Source of the DNA: Anabaena sp. FACHB-1237
GTDB taxonomy: Bacteria > Cyanobacteriota > Cyanobacteriia > Cyanobacteriales > Nostocaceae
Reading direction: 5' to 3'
DNA: 64,000 nucleotides
Assembly (NCBI RefSeq): GCF_014696225.1
Contig: NZ_JACJPV010000008.1
Location: 90,198 to 154,197, forward strand
Positions 18,391 through 27,095 of the stretch are shown piece after piece. Positions within the stretch are counted from its first letter, which is position 1; each line of letters starts with the position of its first letter. Below the pieces are notes generated by a model. It saw only the letters and a list, made by a program, of their open reading frames with translations. It ran no database searches and had not been told where the DNA came from. The position numbers were made by a program, and so were the translations under genes.

Positions 18391-18810
18391 ATGAGCGAAA
18401 CTGCAACTGCCCCCTTAACAGGAAAAGCACTATTGGCTAAAGTTAAAGAACTGTCCAATTTACCCCGCCGGGAAAGAGCCAAACAGTGTGGATATTACAC
18501 CGTTACTAAAAATAGTCAAGTACGGGTTAATCTCACAGACTTTTATGATGCTTTATTATCAGCTAGAGGTATTCCCCTCAGCCCAGAAACACCAAAAGAT
18601 GGGCGTGGCCGCGAACCGACATACAGAGTAAGTGTGCATCAAAATGGACAAATTGTGATTGGTGCAACCTACACTAAAGCTATGGGCTTAAAGTCAGGTG
18701 ATGAATTTGAAATTAGACTAGGTTACAAGCATATTCATTTAATTCAACTGGGTGAAAGTGAAAAATCATTAGTTCCCCCTGATGAAGATGAAGAAGCAGA
18801 TGATGAATAA
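18391..18810 (+). CDS. calA: Cyanobacterial AbrB-like transcriptional regulator (cyAbrB1/CalA type)
   Basis: A 139-residue member of the cyanobacterial AbrB family, where the DNA-binding swapped-hairpin domain is C-terminal. Recognisable blocks are LTGKALLAKVKELSNLPRR, CGYYTVTKNSQVRVNLTDFY, DGRGREPTYRVSVH and YKHIHLIQL, closer to cyAbrB1 (CalA) than to cyAbrB2. These proteins act in carbon/nitrogen balance, hydrogenase and FeSOD control and cell viability, and are abundant nucleoid-associated regulators. A long acidic tail (PPDEDEEADDE) ends the protein. The 1.1 kb leader upstream, containing the candidate RNA, makes a complex regulatory region possible. Confidence 0.9.
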   Translation: MSETATAPLTGKALLAKVKELSNLPRRERAKQCGYYTVTKNSQVRVNLTDFYDALLSARGIPLSPETPKDGRGREPTYRVSVHQNGQIVIGATYTKAMGLKSGDEFEIRLGYKHIHLIQLGESEKSLVPPDEDEEADDE

Positions 18811-18823
18811 ATTTTGATGTCAG

Positions 18824-18868
18824 CTATCAGCAGTCAGTAGTCAGCTATCAGCAGTCAGCTATTAGTAA
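18824..18868. repeat. Short tandem repeats (STRR, GTCAGCTATCAGCA type)
   Basis: Imperfect head-to-tail units of GTCAGCTATCAGCA and AGTCAGT after the cyAbrB1 gene. Similar heptad-based repeats occur at 13434-13475 and 57281-57300. This is typical noncoding filler of heterocystous cyanobacteria. Confidence 0.5.
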
Positions 18869-19021
18869 TTTCAAGACAATAGTTAATTTCTGCTAATTAA
18901 CAGTTGTAAGTGATTTCTATGTAAAATATTAGCTGAATGCTGACATTTTTCATCAAACACTCTCAATCCAGTAGTTAGTATTGAGTAATCACCAAGAAAT
19001 ACATCTTACTGGAAAAGTGTC

Positions 19022-19882
19022 ATGTTTTTGCTATTAAGTTCACAATTGTTTTTACAGCCATTAGCAAATGGTCTAAGGTCGTTTCTACAGGATACACCAG
19101 TAGTTTCGATCATGGCTTTTTTTGCTATTTGGGTAATGTGTTGGTTGCCACTAGTAGCAATTCTATTCATGGCTTTTAAGTGGGAATTTAATAAATTTTT
19201 ACAATTAAAACCAGAACAAAAAATTCCCCTTTTGGTATCCCTTTATATATTAGTACCTGTGATTTTATGGGGATATCAACAGTTAAATTTAGGGTCATTT
19301 ACGGAATATGGACTAGTAGCTAAATTATCTCTATTGAGTTCTTTACTATTAGGTTTGAGTTTAGGTATCATAGGAATAGTTGTAGTATTTTTCCTGCAAT
19401 ATATTTGTGGTTGGTGCTACTTAGAAACTGCTAATTTAAAATTAATTCCCGCAATTTCGCTACCAATTTTTTTTGTAGCCTTATTTGTGGGAGGTATAGA
19501 AGAATTAGTATTTCGCGGGTTTTTGTGGACTAAGTTACAGGAAATGTGTCCCATTTGGTTAGCAGCAATTATATCTAGCTTGGTTTTTGCTGTATTACAC
19601 TTAGTTTGGGAACAAACAGAAACCATACCGCAATTACCGGGGTTATGGTTAATGGGAATGGTGTTAGTATTCGCTAGAATCGTAGATAATAATTATTTAG
19701 GGATAGCCTGGGGACTTCATGCAGGTTGGGTATGGGCGATCGCTATTGTAGATACATCAAGTATAATTAGTTACACAGATAAAATCACTGACTGGGTAAC
19801 AGGTAAATACAAAAAACCCCTAGCTGGTTTAGCAGGAGTAAGCTGTTTATTAACAACAGCAGGAGTATTATATTTGCTTTAG
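19022..19882 (+). CDS. CPBP family intramembrane glutamic endopeptidase
   Basis: A 286-residue membrane protein with about seven hydrophobic helices. The CPBP (Abi/Rce1-like) motifs are present: GGIEELVFRGFLW (EExxxR, the catalytic Glu pair), FAVLHLVW (second motif with His) and GIAWGLHAGWVWA (third motif with His). The family cleaves in or near the membrane, and the eukaryotic relative Rce1 processes CAAX proteins; bacterial members are linked to bacteriocin self-immunity or processing, but no bacteriocin gene is adjacent. Plasma or thylakoid membrane location is likely. It is a single gene. Confidence 0.88.
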   Translation: MFLLLSSQLFLQPLANGLRSFLQDTPVVSIMAFFAIWVMCWLPLVAILFMAFKWEFNKFLQLKPEQKIPLLVSLYILVPVILWGYQQLNLGSFTEYGLVAKLSLLSSLLLGLSLGIIGIVVVFFLQYICGWCYLETANLKLIPAISLPIFFVALFVGGIEELVFRGFLWTKLQEMCPIWLAAIISSLVFAVLHLVWEQTETIPQLPGLWLMGMVLVFARIVDNNYLGIAWGLHAGWVWAIAIVDTSSIISYTDKITDWVTGKYKKPLAGLAGVSCLLTTAGVLYLL

Positions 19883-19926
19883 CTGTATGGCAAAATTCGG
19901 CTAATTTCTCCACGAAAAGCTACACT

Positions 19927-20038
19927 TATAGCAATTTTCAGGTAAATGAACCACATTTTGATTCTGGTTTCGCGCAAAGACGCAAAGGAAGACTAAAATT
20001 AATTTAAAGTGTGGTCTAAATACATCAAAACTGCTGTA
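19927..20038. repeat. MITE family A, copy 2 (divergent interior, 112 bp)
   Basis: Ends TATAGCAATTTTCAGG and CAAAACTGCTGTA; the terminal inverted repeats extend to TAAATGAACCACATTTTG against TAAAGTGTGGTCTAAATA. The interior (TTCGCGCAAAGACGCAAAGG) differs from the other copies. It lies downstream of the CPBP gene. Confidence 0.55.
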
Positions 20039-20103
20039 AAGAAAGGAGGCAGTATTATAAATATCTGCTGTATAAAACCTAGACAAAACTAGACTTTACT
20101 TTT

Positions 20104-20178
20104 TGCTTCAACGGGGCGCATGGGAGCAGCTATCTATCTATCTATAGACTTACACGCTGTAGCCCGACGCGTCTTTCT
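20104..20178 (-). repeat. Dispersed repeat family F, copy 1
   Basis: Its reverse complement (GTCGGGCTACAGCGTGTAAG, CTGCTCCCATGC, GTTGAAGC) matches 54214-54281, apart from an expanded GATA/ATCT tract here. The function is unknown and there is no coding potential. Confidence 0.5.
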
Positions 20179-20251
20179 TTTACGAAGATTCTTAAAAATG
20201 TAATTTTGGGGACTCAGGAGTCAGGAGAAGGAATTGATAATTGATAATCTT

Positions 20252-20296
20252 ACCAATTACCAATTACCAATCACCAATCACCAATCACCAATCACC
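20252..20296. repeat. STRR heptad array (CCAATTA/CCAATCA)
   Basis: About six tandem heptamers just beyond the end of acsF. It has the same type as 57690-57771. Tandem heptamers without spacers, so not a CRISPR. Confidence 0.7.
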
Positions 20297-20309
20297 TGTT
20301 CCCTAAATA

Positions 20310-21386
20310 TTAACGTGCTTGACCATGAGCGATCGCTGTATCAATGGGTTTCATTAAATACAGGTTTAACAACTGCCAACCGTGAGAAATGTAAATAGGC
20401 AGTTTTTGGAAGAATTGTAAGAACTTAGGAGTATGAGAATTAGAAATTGCCGACAACTTCTCATTATTTCTGACGCAAATATCTAAACGTTCATAAAACT
20501 CTGGGTTATCCACATCCAAAATTACAGGGAAAACTCTACCAGCAGTTTCATTAGTCTTTTTAATTACGTGAATATCATACTCCCGCGCATCCAAACCTAA
20601 AGCAGCATAAAAACCCTTACGTTGGATGTCATTGAGATACATAGTAGCAAACACTGACAACAGGAAAAAGCGACTCCAAAGTTTAGCCCTCCAGTCATTC
20701 AGCATTTGTGGTTGCGCTCTCATAACCGCATCAAAAAAGTCACCATGACGGTTTTCATCTTGACACCAGTTTTCAAAGAAACGGAAAATGGGATAAATGC
20801 GATCTTCAGGATGAGACTCTAAATGACGATAAATCGTGATGTAACGCCAATAACCAATCTTTTCCGAGAGATAAGTAGCGTAAAAGATGAATTTAGGCTT
20901 AAAGAAAGTATAACTGCGGCTCTTGGTCAAAAATCCTAAATCTAAGGAAAGATTAAAATCTGACATAGCCTTATTCAAAAATCCTGCATGACGAGCTTCA
21001 TCTCGTGACATCAGGTTAAAGCATTCCGCCAAAAGAGGGCTTTTATCCTTTAAGCGACGGCCAAGTTCTTTATATAATAAAAAGCCGGAAAACTCCGCAG
21101 TACAAGAGCGCTCCAAAAATTCAATGAATAACTGACGAGTTTCTCCATCAATATGATCCCAAGACTGTTCAAATTCAGTATCTCTAACAAAGTGATGGCG
21201 GTTATAATCAACGCGAAACTCTTCTAAAATGGCTCTTAACTCATCCTCATTTACAGAGATGTCCATTTTAGCCATCTCATCAAAATCTGTGGTGTAAAAC
21301 CTGGGTGTTAAAAGGGTTTCTTTAGCTGGGGTTTTAATACCGGGACGAATTTCGTCAACGCCAGGTTTAGTTGGGGAATTTACCAT
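20310..21386 (-). CDS. acsF: Aerobic Mg-protoporphyrin IX monomethyl ester cyclase AcsF
   Basis: A 358-residue di-iron oxidative cyclase that forms the isocyclic E ring of chlorophyll (protochlorophyllide synthesis). The ferritin-like metal ligands are in [25 protein letters not shown] and [12 protein letters not shown], with two ExxH motifs. Length and motifs are normal for the cyanobacterial enzyme (Synechocystis sll1214 type). The ATG at 21386 gives the conserved MVNSPTKPG start. No coding partner adjoins it; Ycf54, its usual cofactor, is not in the window. Confidence 0.96.
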   Translation of the reverse strand: MVNSPTKPGVDEIRPGIKTPAKETLLTPRFYTTDFDEMAKMDISVNEDELRAILEEFRVDYNRHHFVRDTEFEQSWDHIDGETRQLFIEFLERSCTAEFSGFLLYKELGRRLKDKSPLLAECFNLMSRDEARHAGFLNKAMSDFNLSLDLGFLTKSRSYTFFKPKFIFYATYLSEKIGYWRYITIYRHLESHPEDRIYPIFRFFENWCQDENRHGDFFDAVMRAQPQMLNDWRAKLWSRFFLLSVFATMYLNDIQRKGFYAALGLDAREYDIHVIKKTNETAGRVFPVILDVDNPEFYERLDICVRNNEKLSAISNSHTPKFLQFFQKLPIYISHGWQLLNLYLMKPIDTAIAHGQAR

Positions 21387-21639
21387 GTTTCGATTGTTCT
21401 CTTATCTTGTTTATCTTGAGTACACCAACAGAGCTATATTTTAGCTTCTCACAAGGTGTTGACTACATTATAAATTTGTATGAAGTTTAGTGTATCAAGA
21501 TTTCGGTGATAATTGCAGATTGTAAATATATTGTAAATATTAAGATTTACAATGAAAATTGGCAATTACAACCATATACATATTTATGTTTTTTTGTCAA
21601 TACTCAAATCCTGAACTTTCATAAATATAGTTATTTTAT

Positions 21640-21694
21640 TGTAGCGCAAGCATCTTGCTTGCATTTATTATCCAAATTAAAAGCAAAACAGCCT
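21640..21694 (-). repeat. MITE family B, half copy
   Basis: GTAGCGCAAGCATCTTGCTTGCATTTATTATCCAAATTAAAAGC matches the right half of family B in reverse orientation, without the other half. It lies about 70 bp from the full copy at 21766-21869 in the gap upstream of acsF. Confidence 0.5.
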
Positions 21695-21765
21695 AGTTAT
21701 TTATAGTTACTTATAGTTAATTGTGCATCACACCGTATCAATACTGCAAATACATAGATAGTTGA

Positions 21766-21869
21766 TAAGCTGTTGTGCCTTTAACTTGAATAATTAATAC
21801 AAGCAAGATGCTTGTGCTACTGTAACTTCAGGATTTTTAATTATACAGTGAGTGCTGCACATTAGCTTA
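21766..21869 (+). repeat. MITE family B, copy 2 (104 bp)
   Basis: Ends TAAGCTGTTGTGC and GCACATTAGCTTA, imperfect inverted repeats. It differs from 24329-24432 by only a few bases and has the same orientation, so the two act as direct repeats around the oxidoreductase and DarT-DarG genes. It lies 18 bp beyond the stop codon of the oxidoreductase. Confidence 0.75.
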
Positions 21870-21887
21870 GTTGATATCTAATGCACC

Positions 21888-23078
21888 CTAGCGCTCAGGA
21901 GACAGTTGGGCAAGTATGTCATCTTTTTTACCAGATATCCATTTTGCAAATCTTACAGCTAAAGGTGGAACAATCAATAAAGGACTACTAAAACCAGAAA
22001 ATATATGTAATCCTGAAAATTCAGGAATAGCGCCAACTAAGGGTAATTTATCAGCAGTAAAAGCCACTAAACAATGATGCCATGTTCCTGGTACATTAGC
22101 TAAACTGGGTAATATTTGCGTGATACTTTCTCGTAACCATTTCTCACTACTTGTTGAATTAGTTGAATTAACTGTTATTTCCGGTGTTGTGAAAATTCGG
22201 CTAATTTGACCTATACACAAACTACCATCAAGAAATTGTACCACACCTGAATCTAAAATTGGTGGCACTATTTCATAATTTGGTTGATTCCATAATTCCT
22301 CAGTGTGAGTAGATGCCATTTCCAACTGCAATCTTTGTAAATTTGCAGGTAATACCAAACTATTTAACTTAATATATACAGGTGGTGTTTTAATCATTTC
22401 CGCATGGGAGAAATATATTTTATAACCATCATAAGAATTAGAATAAATACCCATATTTTGTAATAAATTACGACTAATTCCACCTGCACAAACAACCACG
22501 TTATCACTAGAGAAAGTTGTGTAATTCGTTTTGACTCCCGTACATTTTTTTGTAGCAGTAGTTGTCAACTCTAAAAATTGTTGAAATTGTATTTCTCCAC
22601 CTAAATTCAGCATTGCTTGAATGTATGCTTGGGCAGTTTTTTGGGGGTGAATATGACCATGTTTAACAGTTAATGCACCAGAGAGAAAATCACCATGCAA
22701 TAAAGGTTCTAATTTACAGGCTTCCTGTACAGTCAATAACCCAGGAGGAATAGCACATTGTTGATAGGATTGATGAATAATTTCTGGATTAATATCATGA
22801 GGAATAGTTAATATTAAATCTAATTCTCGAAACTGAGTATCTGCCATTAATTCTTGAGAAAGAAGACGATGACGGGTAATACCTTCCTTATATAATTTTT
22901 GAGTAATGGGTGTATTTGCTGCCCAATAAGGAAGTCCACCATAACTGTAAACAGTGGCATTGTCTGTGATTTGATTTTGTTCTAATAACAGTACAGAACA
23001 TCCTATTTTTGTCAATTCATAGGCTAAAGCAGTTCCTGTAATTCCTGCACCAATAACTATCCAATCGTAATTTTTCAT
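21888..23078 (-). CDS. FAD-dependent oxidoreductase (DadA/glycine oxidase type)
   Basis: A 396-residue flavoprotein of the D-amino-acid dehydrogenase/sarcosine oxidase superfamily. The dinucleotide fold WIVIGAGITGTALAYEL with LLLEQN closes the N-terminal Rossmann unit, and the C-terminal FTADKLPLVGAIPEFSGLHI carries the second FAD motif. It probably oxidises a small amine or amino acid; the substrate cannot be read from sequence. It is 45 bp downstream of, and codirectional with, the DarT-DarG gene, but a functional link is not evident. Confidence 0.82.
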   Translation of the reverse strand: MKNYDWIVIGAGITGTALAYELTKIGCSVLLLEQNQITDNATVYSYGGLPYWAANTPITQKLYKEGITRHRLLSQELMADTQFRELDLILTIPHDINPEIIHQSYQQCAIPPGLLTVQEACKLEPLLHGDFLSGALTVKHGHIHPQKTAQAYIQAMLNLGGEIQFQQFLELTTTATKKCTGVKTNYTTFSSDNVVVCAGGISRNLLQNMGIYSNSYDGYKIYFSHAEMIKTPPVYIKLNSLVLPANLQRLQLEMASTHTEELWNQPNYEIVPPILDSGVVQFLDGSLCIGQISRIFTTPEITVNSTNSTSSEKWLRESITQILPSLANVPGTWHHCLVAFTADKLPLVGAIPEFSGLHIFSGFSSPLLIVPPLAVRFAKWISGKKDDILAQLSPER

Positions 23079-23123
23079 AGTTTAGTAAAAATCCAATGAT
23101 TAAATAAATATTATACCTTACAT

Positions 23124-24329
23124 TCAATTTAATGAAAGTAAAAATTCTCTTGTGAGAAATTCATCAGCAATTTTTCCATCAGTGGGTAAATATATACAAA
23201 CTCGAATATCTAAATCTTTTAAAAACTTGCACATTAATGGACCAACATCTTGCCATTGCAAATTACCCAGTCCACAACCCAAAGCAGGCATAGCTAAAGA
23301 TTTTATCCCTTGTTGTTTATAATTATCCTGAATCCATTTTAATCCAGTTTCAATTCCCTGAATATCGGCATGATTTTTCCAATGTTGTTTGGTAGGAAAC
23401 AACAGAAACCATGTCTCTCCATTCTCATAAGGTAATGATGTTGTATCTTCTGCTAATTGATTAAAAATTGAAGATTCCCGTTTATGTAATTGAGGTTTAC
23501 CCATTTGCAAGATTTTCTTTTTACATAAATCTTCATAATGAACATACATATCAGGAAATCTATATTTAGCAGTGGAAGCTAATCCTTTACCCATTACCCC
23601 GACACAGTTTACACTAATAGTAAGTGTTTGCATTCGAGAGAAAAACATATCCCCTTCTACTAAAGAAACTGTGTTGGTTAATGCTATTCTCCTTACAGGT
23701 AAAAAGAAGATATCTGGTTCTATACTTATTGGGGGCTTAACTAAATTTTTGGATTCAGATTTTTCTATCAATTCCTCTAACTTTTTGGCAATATTTTCTG
23801 TGGGTACATAAATAGCTTGAATTAAATCAGGTGTAACTTTATTAGGTACTAAACATTCAGCCATAATTTTTCTTTTTGTGCCATCTTCTTCTTTCCACCA
23901 TTCAATATCTATGCCTTTGATTATTTCAGTGATAATCTCTCTTTCTTTATATCTACTTGCTGGTAAAATGTGAGATGTACTACTAGCTGCATTTCCAGTA
24001 GTTATAAAAGCACCTTGACTATTTAAGATGCTGGGTTTTATAGATAAAACAACTATGCCATTATCTTTATTTTCATTCATAACCCTATATAACATTGGGT
24101 TTCTTGGTTGAAAATAGAAATTAGCATATTCCCATAAACTTTTCCCATCCGGTGTTAATCTATCACTGCGATTCTTAACTATTTGTTTATCATAGATAGG
24201 TACAGGTTTAATATTTTCTCTATCAATAACTCCATGGCATAATATTCCTCTCTTGAGGATAGAGGGTACATTATGTATATGTGTAATATAATACAAGCTG
24301 TCAATTGTTTTTTTGCGTTTCGTAGTCAT
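23124..24329 (-). CDS. DarT-DarG fusion: ssDNA ADP-ribosyltransferase toxin joined to macrodomain antitoxin
   Basis: A 401-residue single chain with two modules. Residues 10-200 match DarT (formerly DUF4433): YYITHIHNVPSILKRGI at the NAD-binding N-terminus and RKIMAECLV with E158 at the position of the catalytic Glu. Residues 215-395 are a DarG-type macrodomain: SLVEGDMFF, NCVGVMGKGLAS (241-252) and ALGCGLGNLQWQDVGPLM. DarT attaches ADP-ribose to thymidine in single-stranded DNA; DarG removes it. Normally they are two genes of a toxin-antitoxin and antiphage system, and DarG has an additional C-terminal DarT-binding part, missing here. The start codon lies at the very edge of MITE B copy 3, and no Shine-Dalgarno is visible. 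Confidence 0.85.
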   Translation of the reverse strand: MTTKRKKTIDSLYYITHIHNVPSILKRGILCHGVIDRENIKPVPIYDKQIVKNRSDRLTPDGKSLWEYANFYFQPRNPMLYRVMNENKDNGIVVLSIKPSILNSQGAFITTGNAASSTSHILPASRYKEREIITEIIKGIDIEWWKEEDGTKRKIMAECLVPNKVTPDLIQAIYVPTENIAKKLEELIEKSESKNLVKPPISIEPDIFFLPVRRIALTNTVSLVEGDMFFSRMQTLTISVNCVGVMGKGLASTAKYRFPDMYVHYEDLCKKKILQMGKPQLHKRESSIFNQLAEDTTSLPYENGETWFLLFPTKQHWKNHADIQGIETGLKWIQDNYKQQGIKSLAMPALGCGLGNLQWQDVGPLMCKFLKDLDIRVCIYLPTDGKIADEFLTREFLLSLN

Positions 24330-24432
24330 AAGCTGTTGTGCTTTTAACTTGAATAATTAATACAAGCAAGATGCTTGCGCTACTGTAACTTCAGGTTTTT
24401 TAATTATACAGTGAGTGCTGCACATTAGCTTA
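24329..24432 (+). repeat. MITE family B, copy 3, abutting the darT-darG start codon
   Basis: The element starts TAAGCTGTTGTGC at 24329, overlapping by one base the start codon (24327-24329) of the fusion gene, and ends GCACATTAGCTTA at 24432, four bases before the end of the amidase gene. It thus makes up the whole 5' leader of the fusion gene and nearly the entire intergenic space. Confidence 0.75.
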
Positions 24433-24435
24433 TAG

Positions 24436-25818
24436 TTAGATTTTGATGTTATGATTATGGTATCTTTTCTCTAATACTCGTGCAACCTGTAGAATTAAAC
24501 TCTCATGATAAGGTGCTGCTATCAATTGTACTCCTAACGGTAAGGAATTTTCCTGAAAAATAGGAACTGACAACACAGGTAAACCAATAAAAGATAAAGG
24601 TTGAGTAAATAACCCTAAATGTGGACGAATCAAGATTTCCTCCCCTGCTAAAATCATTGTTTCTTGGCCAATTAATGGCGCAGTAATTGGTGTAGTTGGG
24701 GCAATAATCATATCTACCTGAGTAAATAATTCCCTGATTTTATCTCTATACCATCTTCTAAAACGTTGGGCTTGTAAATACCATTGGTTAGGAATTAAAG
24801 CACCTGCTAAAAATCTATCTCTTGTAGCTACATCAAAATCCTGTGGCCGAGTTTTTAACTTTTCTAAATGTAAATTTGCTCCTTCACAAGCTGTAATTAC
24901 AAAAGCCGCAGCGCGGGCAATTTTCGCCTCTGGTATTGTTATATATTCTTTAACATTTAAGGTATTAGCTACCGTCTCAACAGCTTGTAAAGCCTCTATC
25001 TCTGCTTTTTGAGTAAAATAATCATCCGCTATGGCAATTCTAATTTTATTGATATCAAATGAGCTATCATTTATTTGTGGTAAACATAAATCAGGTGGAA
25101 GTTTTGTACAAACTGGATCTTTTTCATCTCCACCTTGTAAAAGATCAAATATTATGGCAATATCTCGCACTGAATTAGCAAAATGTCCAATATGATCTAA
25201 ACTACTAGAAAATAATTTTACTCCACTACGAGGCAATCTCCCATAGGTAGGTTTAAAACCAAAAGTACCACATAAAGCAGCAGGAACACGAATAGAACCA
25301 TTAGTATCTGAACCTAAACTAAAAGGAACTAAACCTCCTGCAACAGCAGCAGCAGAACCTCCAGAAGAACCTCCTGCAATTCTTTGTAAGTCATGGGGGT
25401 TATGGGTAGTACCATAATGGGCATTTTCTGTCACAAAACCGTAGGCATATTCATCCATATTTAACGCCCCAATTAATATTGCACCAGCTTTTTTTAATCT
25501 GGTAATTGCGGTTGCATCTACCACTGCTGGCGAATTTTCAGCGTTAATTTTTGACCCTGCTAATGTTGTTAAACCTGCAATATCAAATAGGTTTTTTACT
25601 GCAAAAGGTACACCTGCTAAAACACCGGGATTTTTACCTTTAGCTATTTGTTCATCAATATTTTCTGCATCTTTTAAGGCTGTTGCTGCGGTAATGTGAG
25701 TAAAACAATTTAACTCAGGATCTTTAGTTTTGATTTTAGTTAATGCAGTTTGGGTAATATCCACTGCTTTCACTTTACCTGATAATATCTTTTCGGCAAT
25801 ACCTAAAGCGTCATTCAT
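24436..25818 (-). CDS. AtzE-family amidohydrolase (amidase signature enzyme)
   Basis: A 460-residue amidase-signature protein. The Ser-cisSer-Lys triad is in place: AGVPFAVKNLFDIAG (Lys), AGGSSGGSAAAVAGG (cis-Ser) and LGSDTNGSIRVPAA (nucleophile). The family that pairs with a small DUF4089/AtzG subunit is AtzE, known as 1-carboxybiuret hydrolase in Pseudomonas ADP; cyanobacterial members have unknown amide substrates, perhaps urea-derivative or allophanate-like. The AtzG-like gene lies 7 bp upstream, as in the characterised complex. GatA of the Glu-tRNA amidotransferase is less likely because of the AtzG partner. Confidence 0.85.
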   Translation of the reverse strand: MNDALGIAEKILSGKVKAVDITQTALTKIKTKDPELNCFTHITAATALKDAENIDEQIAKGKNPGVLAGVPFAVKNLFDIAGLTTLAGSKINAENSPAVVDATAITRLKKAGAILIGALNMDEYAYGFVTENAHYGTTHNPHDLQRIAGGSSGGSAAAVAGGLVPFSLGSDTNGSIRVPAALCGTFGFKPTYGRLPRSGVKLFSSSLDHIGHFANSVRDIAIIFDLLQGGDEKDPVCTKLPPDLCLPQINDSSFDINKIRIAIADDYFTQKAEIEALQAVETVANTLNVKEYITIPEAKIARAAAFVITACEGANLHLEKLKTRPQDFDVATRDRFLAGALIPNQWYLQAQRFRRWYRDKIRELFTQVDMIIAPTTPITAPLIGQETMILAGEEILIRPHLGLFTQPLSFIGLPVLSVPIFQENSLPLGVQLIAAPYHESLILQVARVLEKRYHNHNIKI

Positions 25819-25825
25819 GGTTTAT

Positions 25826-26050
25826 TTATGGTTCAAAAATTGGCGCAATGTTAATTTCTTCTGGTACAGTAAAATTGTTGACTACTTCTGCTATAGATTT
25901 GATTCTTTCAAAATTGGCAACTACTCCATTTTGATATTCATCATTAATCGGTAAATTTAATAATGTGGAAATGATTTTTATATATTCTATTGTATCTTTT
26001 TGATGAGAAAATTGACTATTACAATCCTGATTATCCATAATTTTTACCAT
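25826..26050 (-). CDS. AtzG-like small subunit (DUF4089 family)
   Basis: A 74-residue protein. The helical segment YIKIISTLLNLPINDEYQ followed by VVANFERIKSIAEVVNNF and a proline-terminated tail (APIFEP) is the AtzG/DUF4089 pattern, in which the small subunit wraps around the amidase and completes its active site, like GatC with GatA. It overlaps no other gene and ends 7 bp before the amidase start. A second ATG (26038) gives MDNQDC and may be the true start. Confidence 0.8.
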   Translation of the reverse strand: MVKIMDNQDCNSQFSHQKDTIEYIKIISTLLNLPINDEYQNGVVANFERIKSIAEVVNNFTVPEEINIAPIFEP

Positions 26051-26185
26051 CTTTGTATTTTACTTTTAAACATAGATTTTTAATGGTTTACATCTTTCCT
26101 ACATTTTACCTCCATTTTTTCCGAAATAGCAATCAGCAAAGGTGATGATACTGATAGGGATAATCTTAGTATTTATCTTTGTAGT

Positions 26186-26332
26186 AGGACTTACGGAAGT
26201 CTCACGCTAAAAAATCTGTTGTCGGGTGCGTCAGATATGAACAATTTGGTTATTTACATGATTTATACTGTCTGAAGAGGTTGGTGTGCTTGTCGAACCA
26301 CACCCTACCAATGTACCAGTTGCGTAAGTCCT
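26186..26332 (+). repeat. Dispersed element family C, copy 2 (147 bp)
   Basis: Starts AGGACTTACGGAAGT and ends TTGCGTAAGTCCT, good inverted ends, with the shared interior GCGTCAGATATGAACAATTT and CCCTACCAATGTACCAG. It carries an extra insert, GAAGAGGTTGGTGTGCTTG, missing in the other copies. It fills the centre of the 468-bp gap 26051-26518, in which I see no gene. Confidence 0.65.
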
Positions 26333-26518
26333 GTCTAGGAGGAAATCTTGTTCATCTTACTTACCCATTCCCAAATTAATACGCTACACTTGTTATTATA
26401 CCGGATACTTGTTCTATAACCCTTTTTAAAATAAGGTTAGGATCATTCAGTATATTTCACAGTCTACTTACTGTGAATTAGAATTATTGTTAACTGGGAT
26501 GATAGGATTATAAACAAA

Positions 26519-27013
26519 ATGAACTTACAAAATCATCAAAATAAAGACCGTCTAATAGCTTCTTATATCTTATGTGCGGCTGGTTTTTTAGGTGTTAATG
26601 GGTTACATCGTTTGTATAATGGTAAAATTGGTACAGGTTTATTATGGTTTTGCACCTTTGGTTTCTTTTACGTTGGTCAGTTTATAGATTTGTTACTAAT
26701 TCCTGGTATGGTGGATGAGTATGAAACGAATTTGCGTTTGAAAGCGGGTTTATCTCCTATTGGTGTACCTGCAAATCAAGCTATAGTTAATGCCCAAGTA
26801 TATAAACCAGAAACTAAACAATTAACAGTGAAACTAATTGAAGCAGCAGAGGCTAATGGTGGAAGTTTAACTGTTACACAAGCAGTAAAATTTACTAGTG
26901 GGAGTTTTAAAGAAGTAGAAAAAGCTTTATTGGAAATGGTACATTCAGGATATATCAGGGTAGGTAATAATCCCAATACAGGCGCAGTTACTTATTATTT
27001 TGATGAGTTGTAA
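26519..27013 (+). CDS. TM2 domain protein with C-terminal winged-helix-like region
   Basis: A 164-residue protein. Residues 8-62 form a TM2 domain: two membrane helices with the GVNGLHRLYNGKIGTGLLW turn and the conserved Asp in IDLLLIPGMVDEY. Residues 98-164 (LTVKLIEAAEANGGSLTVTQ, KEVEKALLEMVHSGYIRV) look like a small winged-helix module. The combination is common in cyanobacteria, function unknown. Bounded by a family C element upstream and STRR repeats downstream. Confidence 0.82.
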   Translation: MNLQNHQNKDRLIASYILCAAGFLGVNGLHRLYNGKIGTGLLWFCTFGFFYVGQFIDLLLIPGMVDEYETNLRLKAGLSPIGVPANQAIVNAQVYKPETKQLTVKLIEAAEANGGSLTVTQAVKFTSGSFKEVEKALLEMVHSGYIRVGNNPNTGAVTYYFDEL

Positions 27014-27015
27014 AG

Positions 27016-27089
<74 letters not shown>

Positions 27090-27095
27090 TATCAA

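Noticed and set aside
24436..25818. Amidase as GatA of Glu-tRNA(Gln) amidotransferase
   Set aside because: The small DUF4089 gene 7 bp upstream and the sequence blocks indicate AtzE; gatC/gatB are not adjacent.
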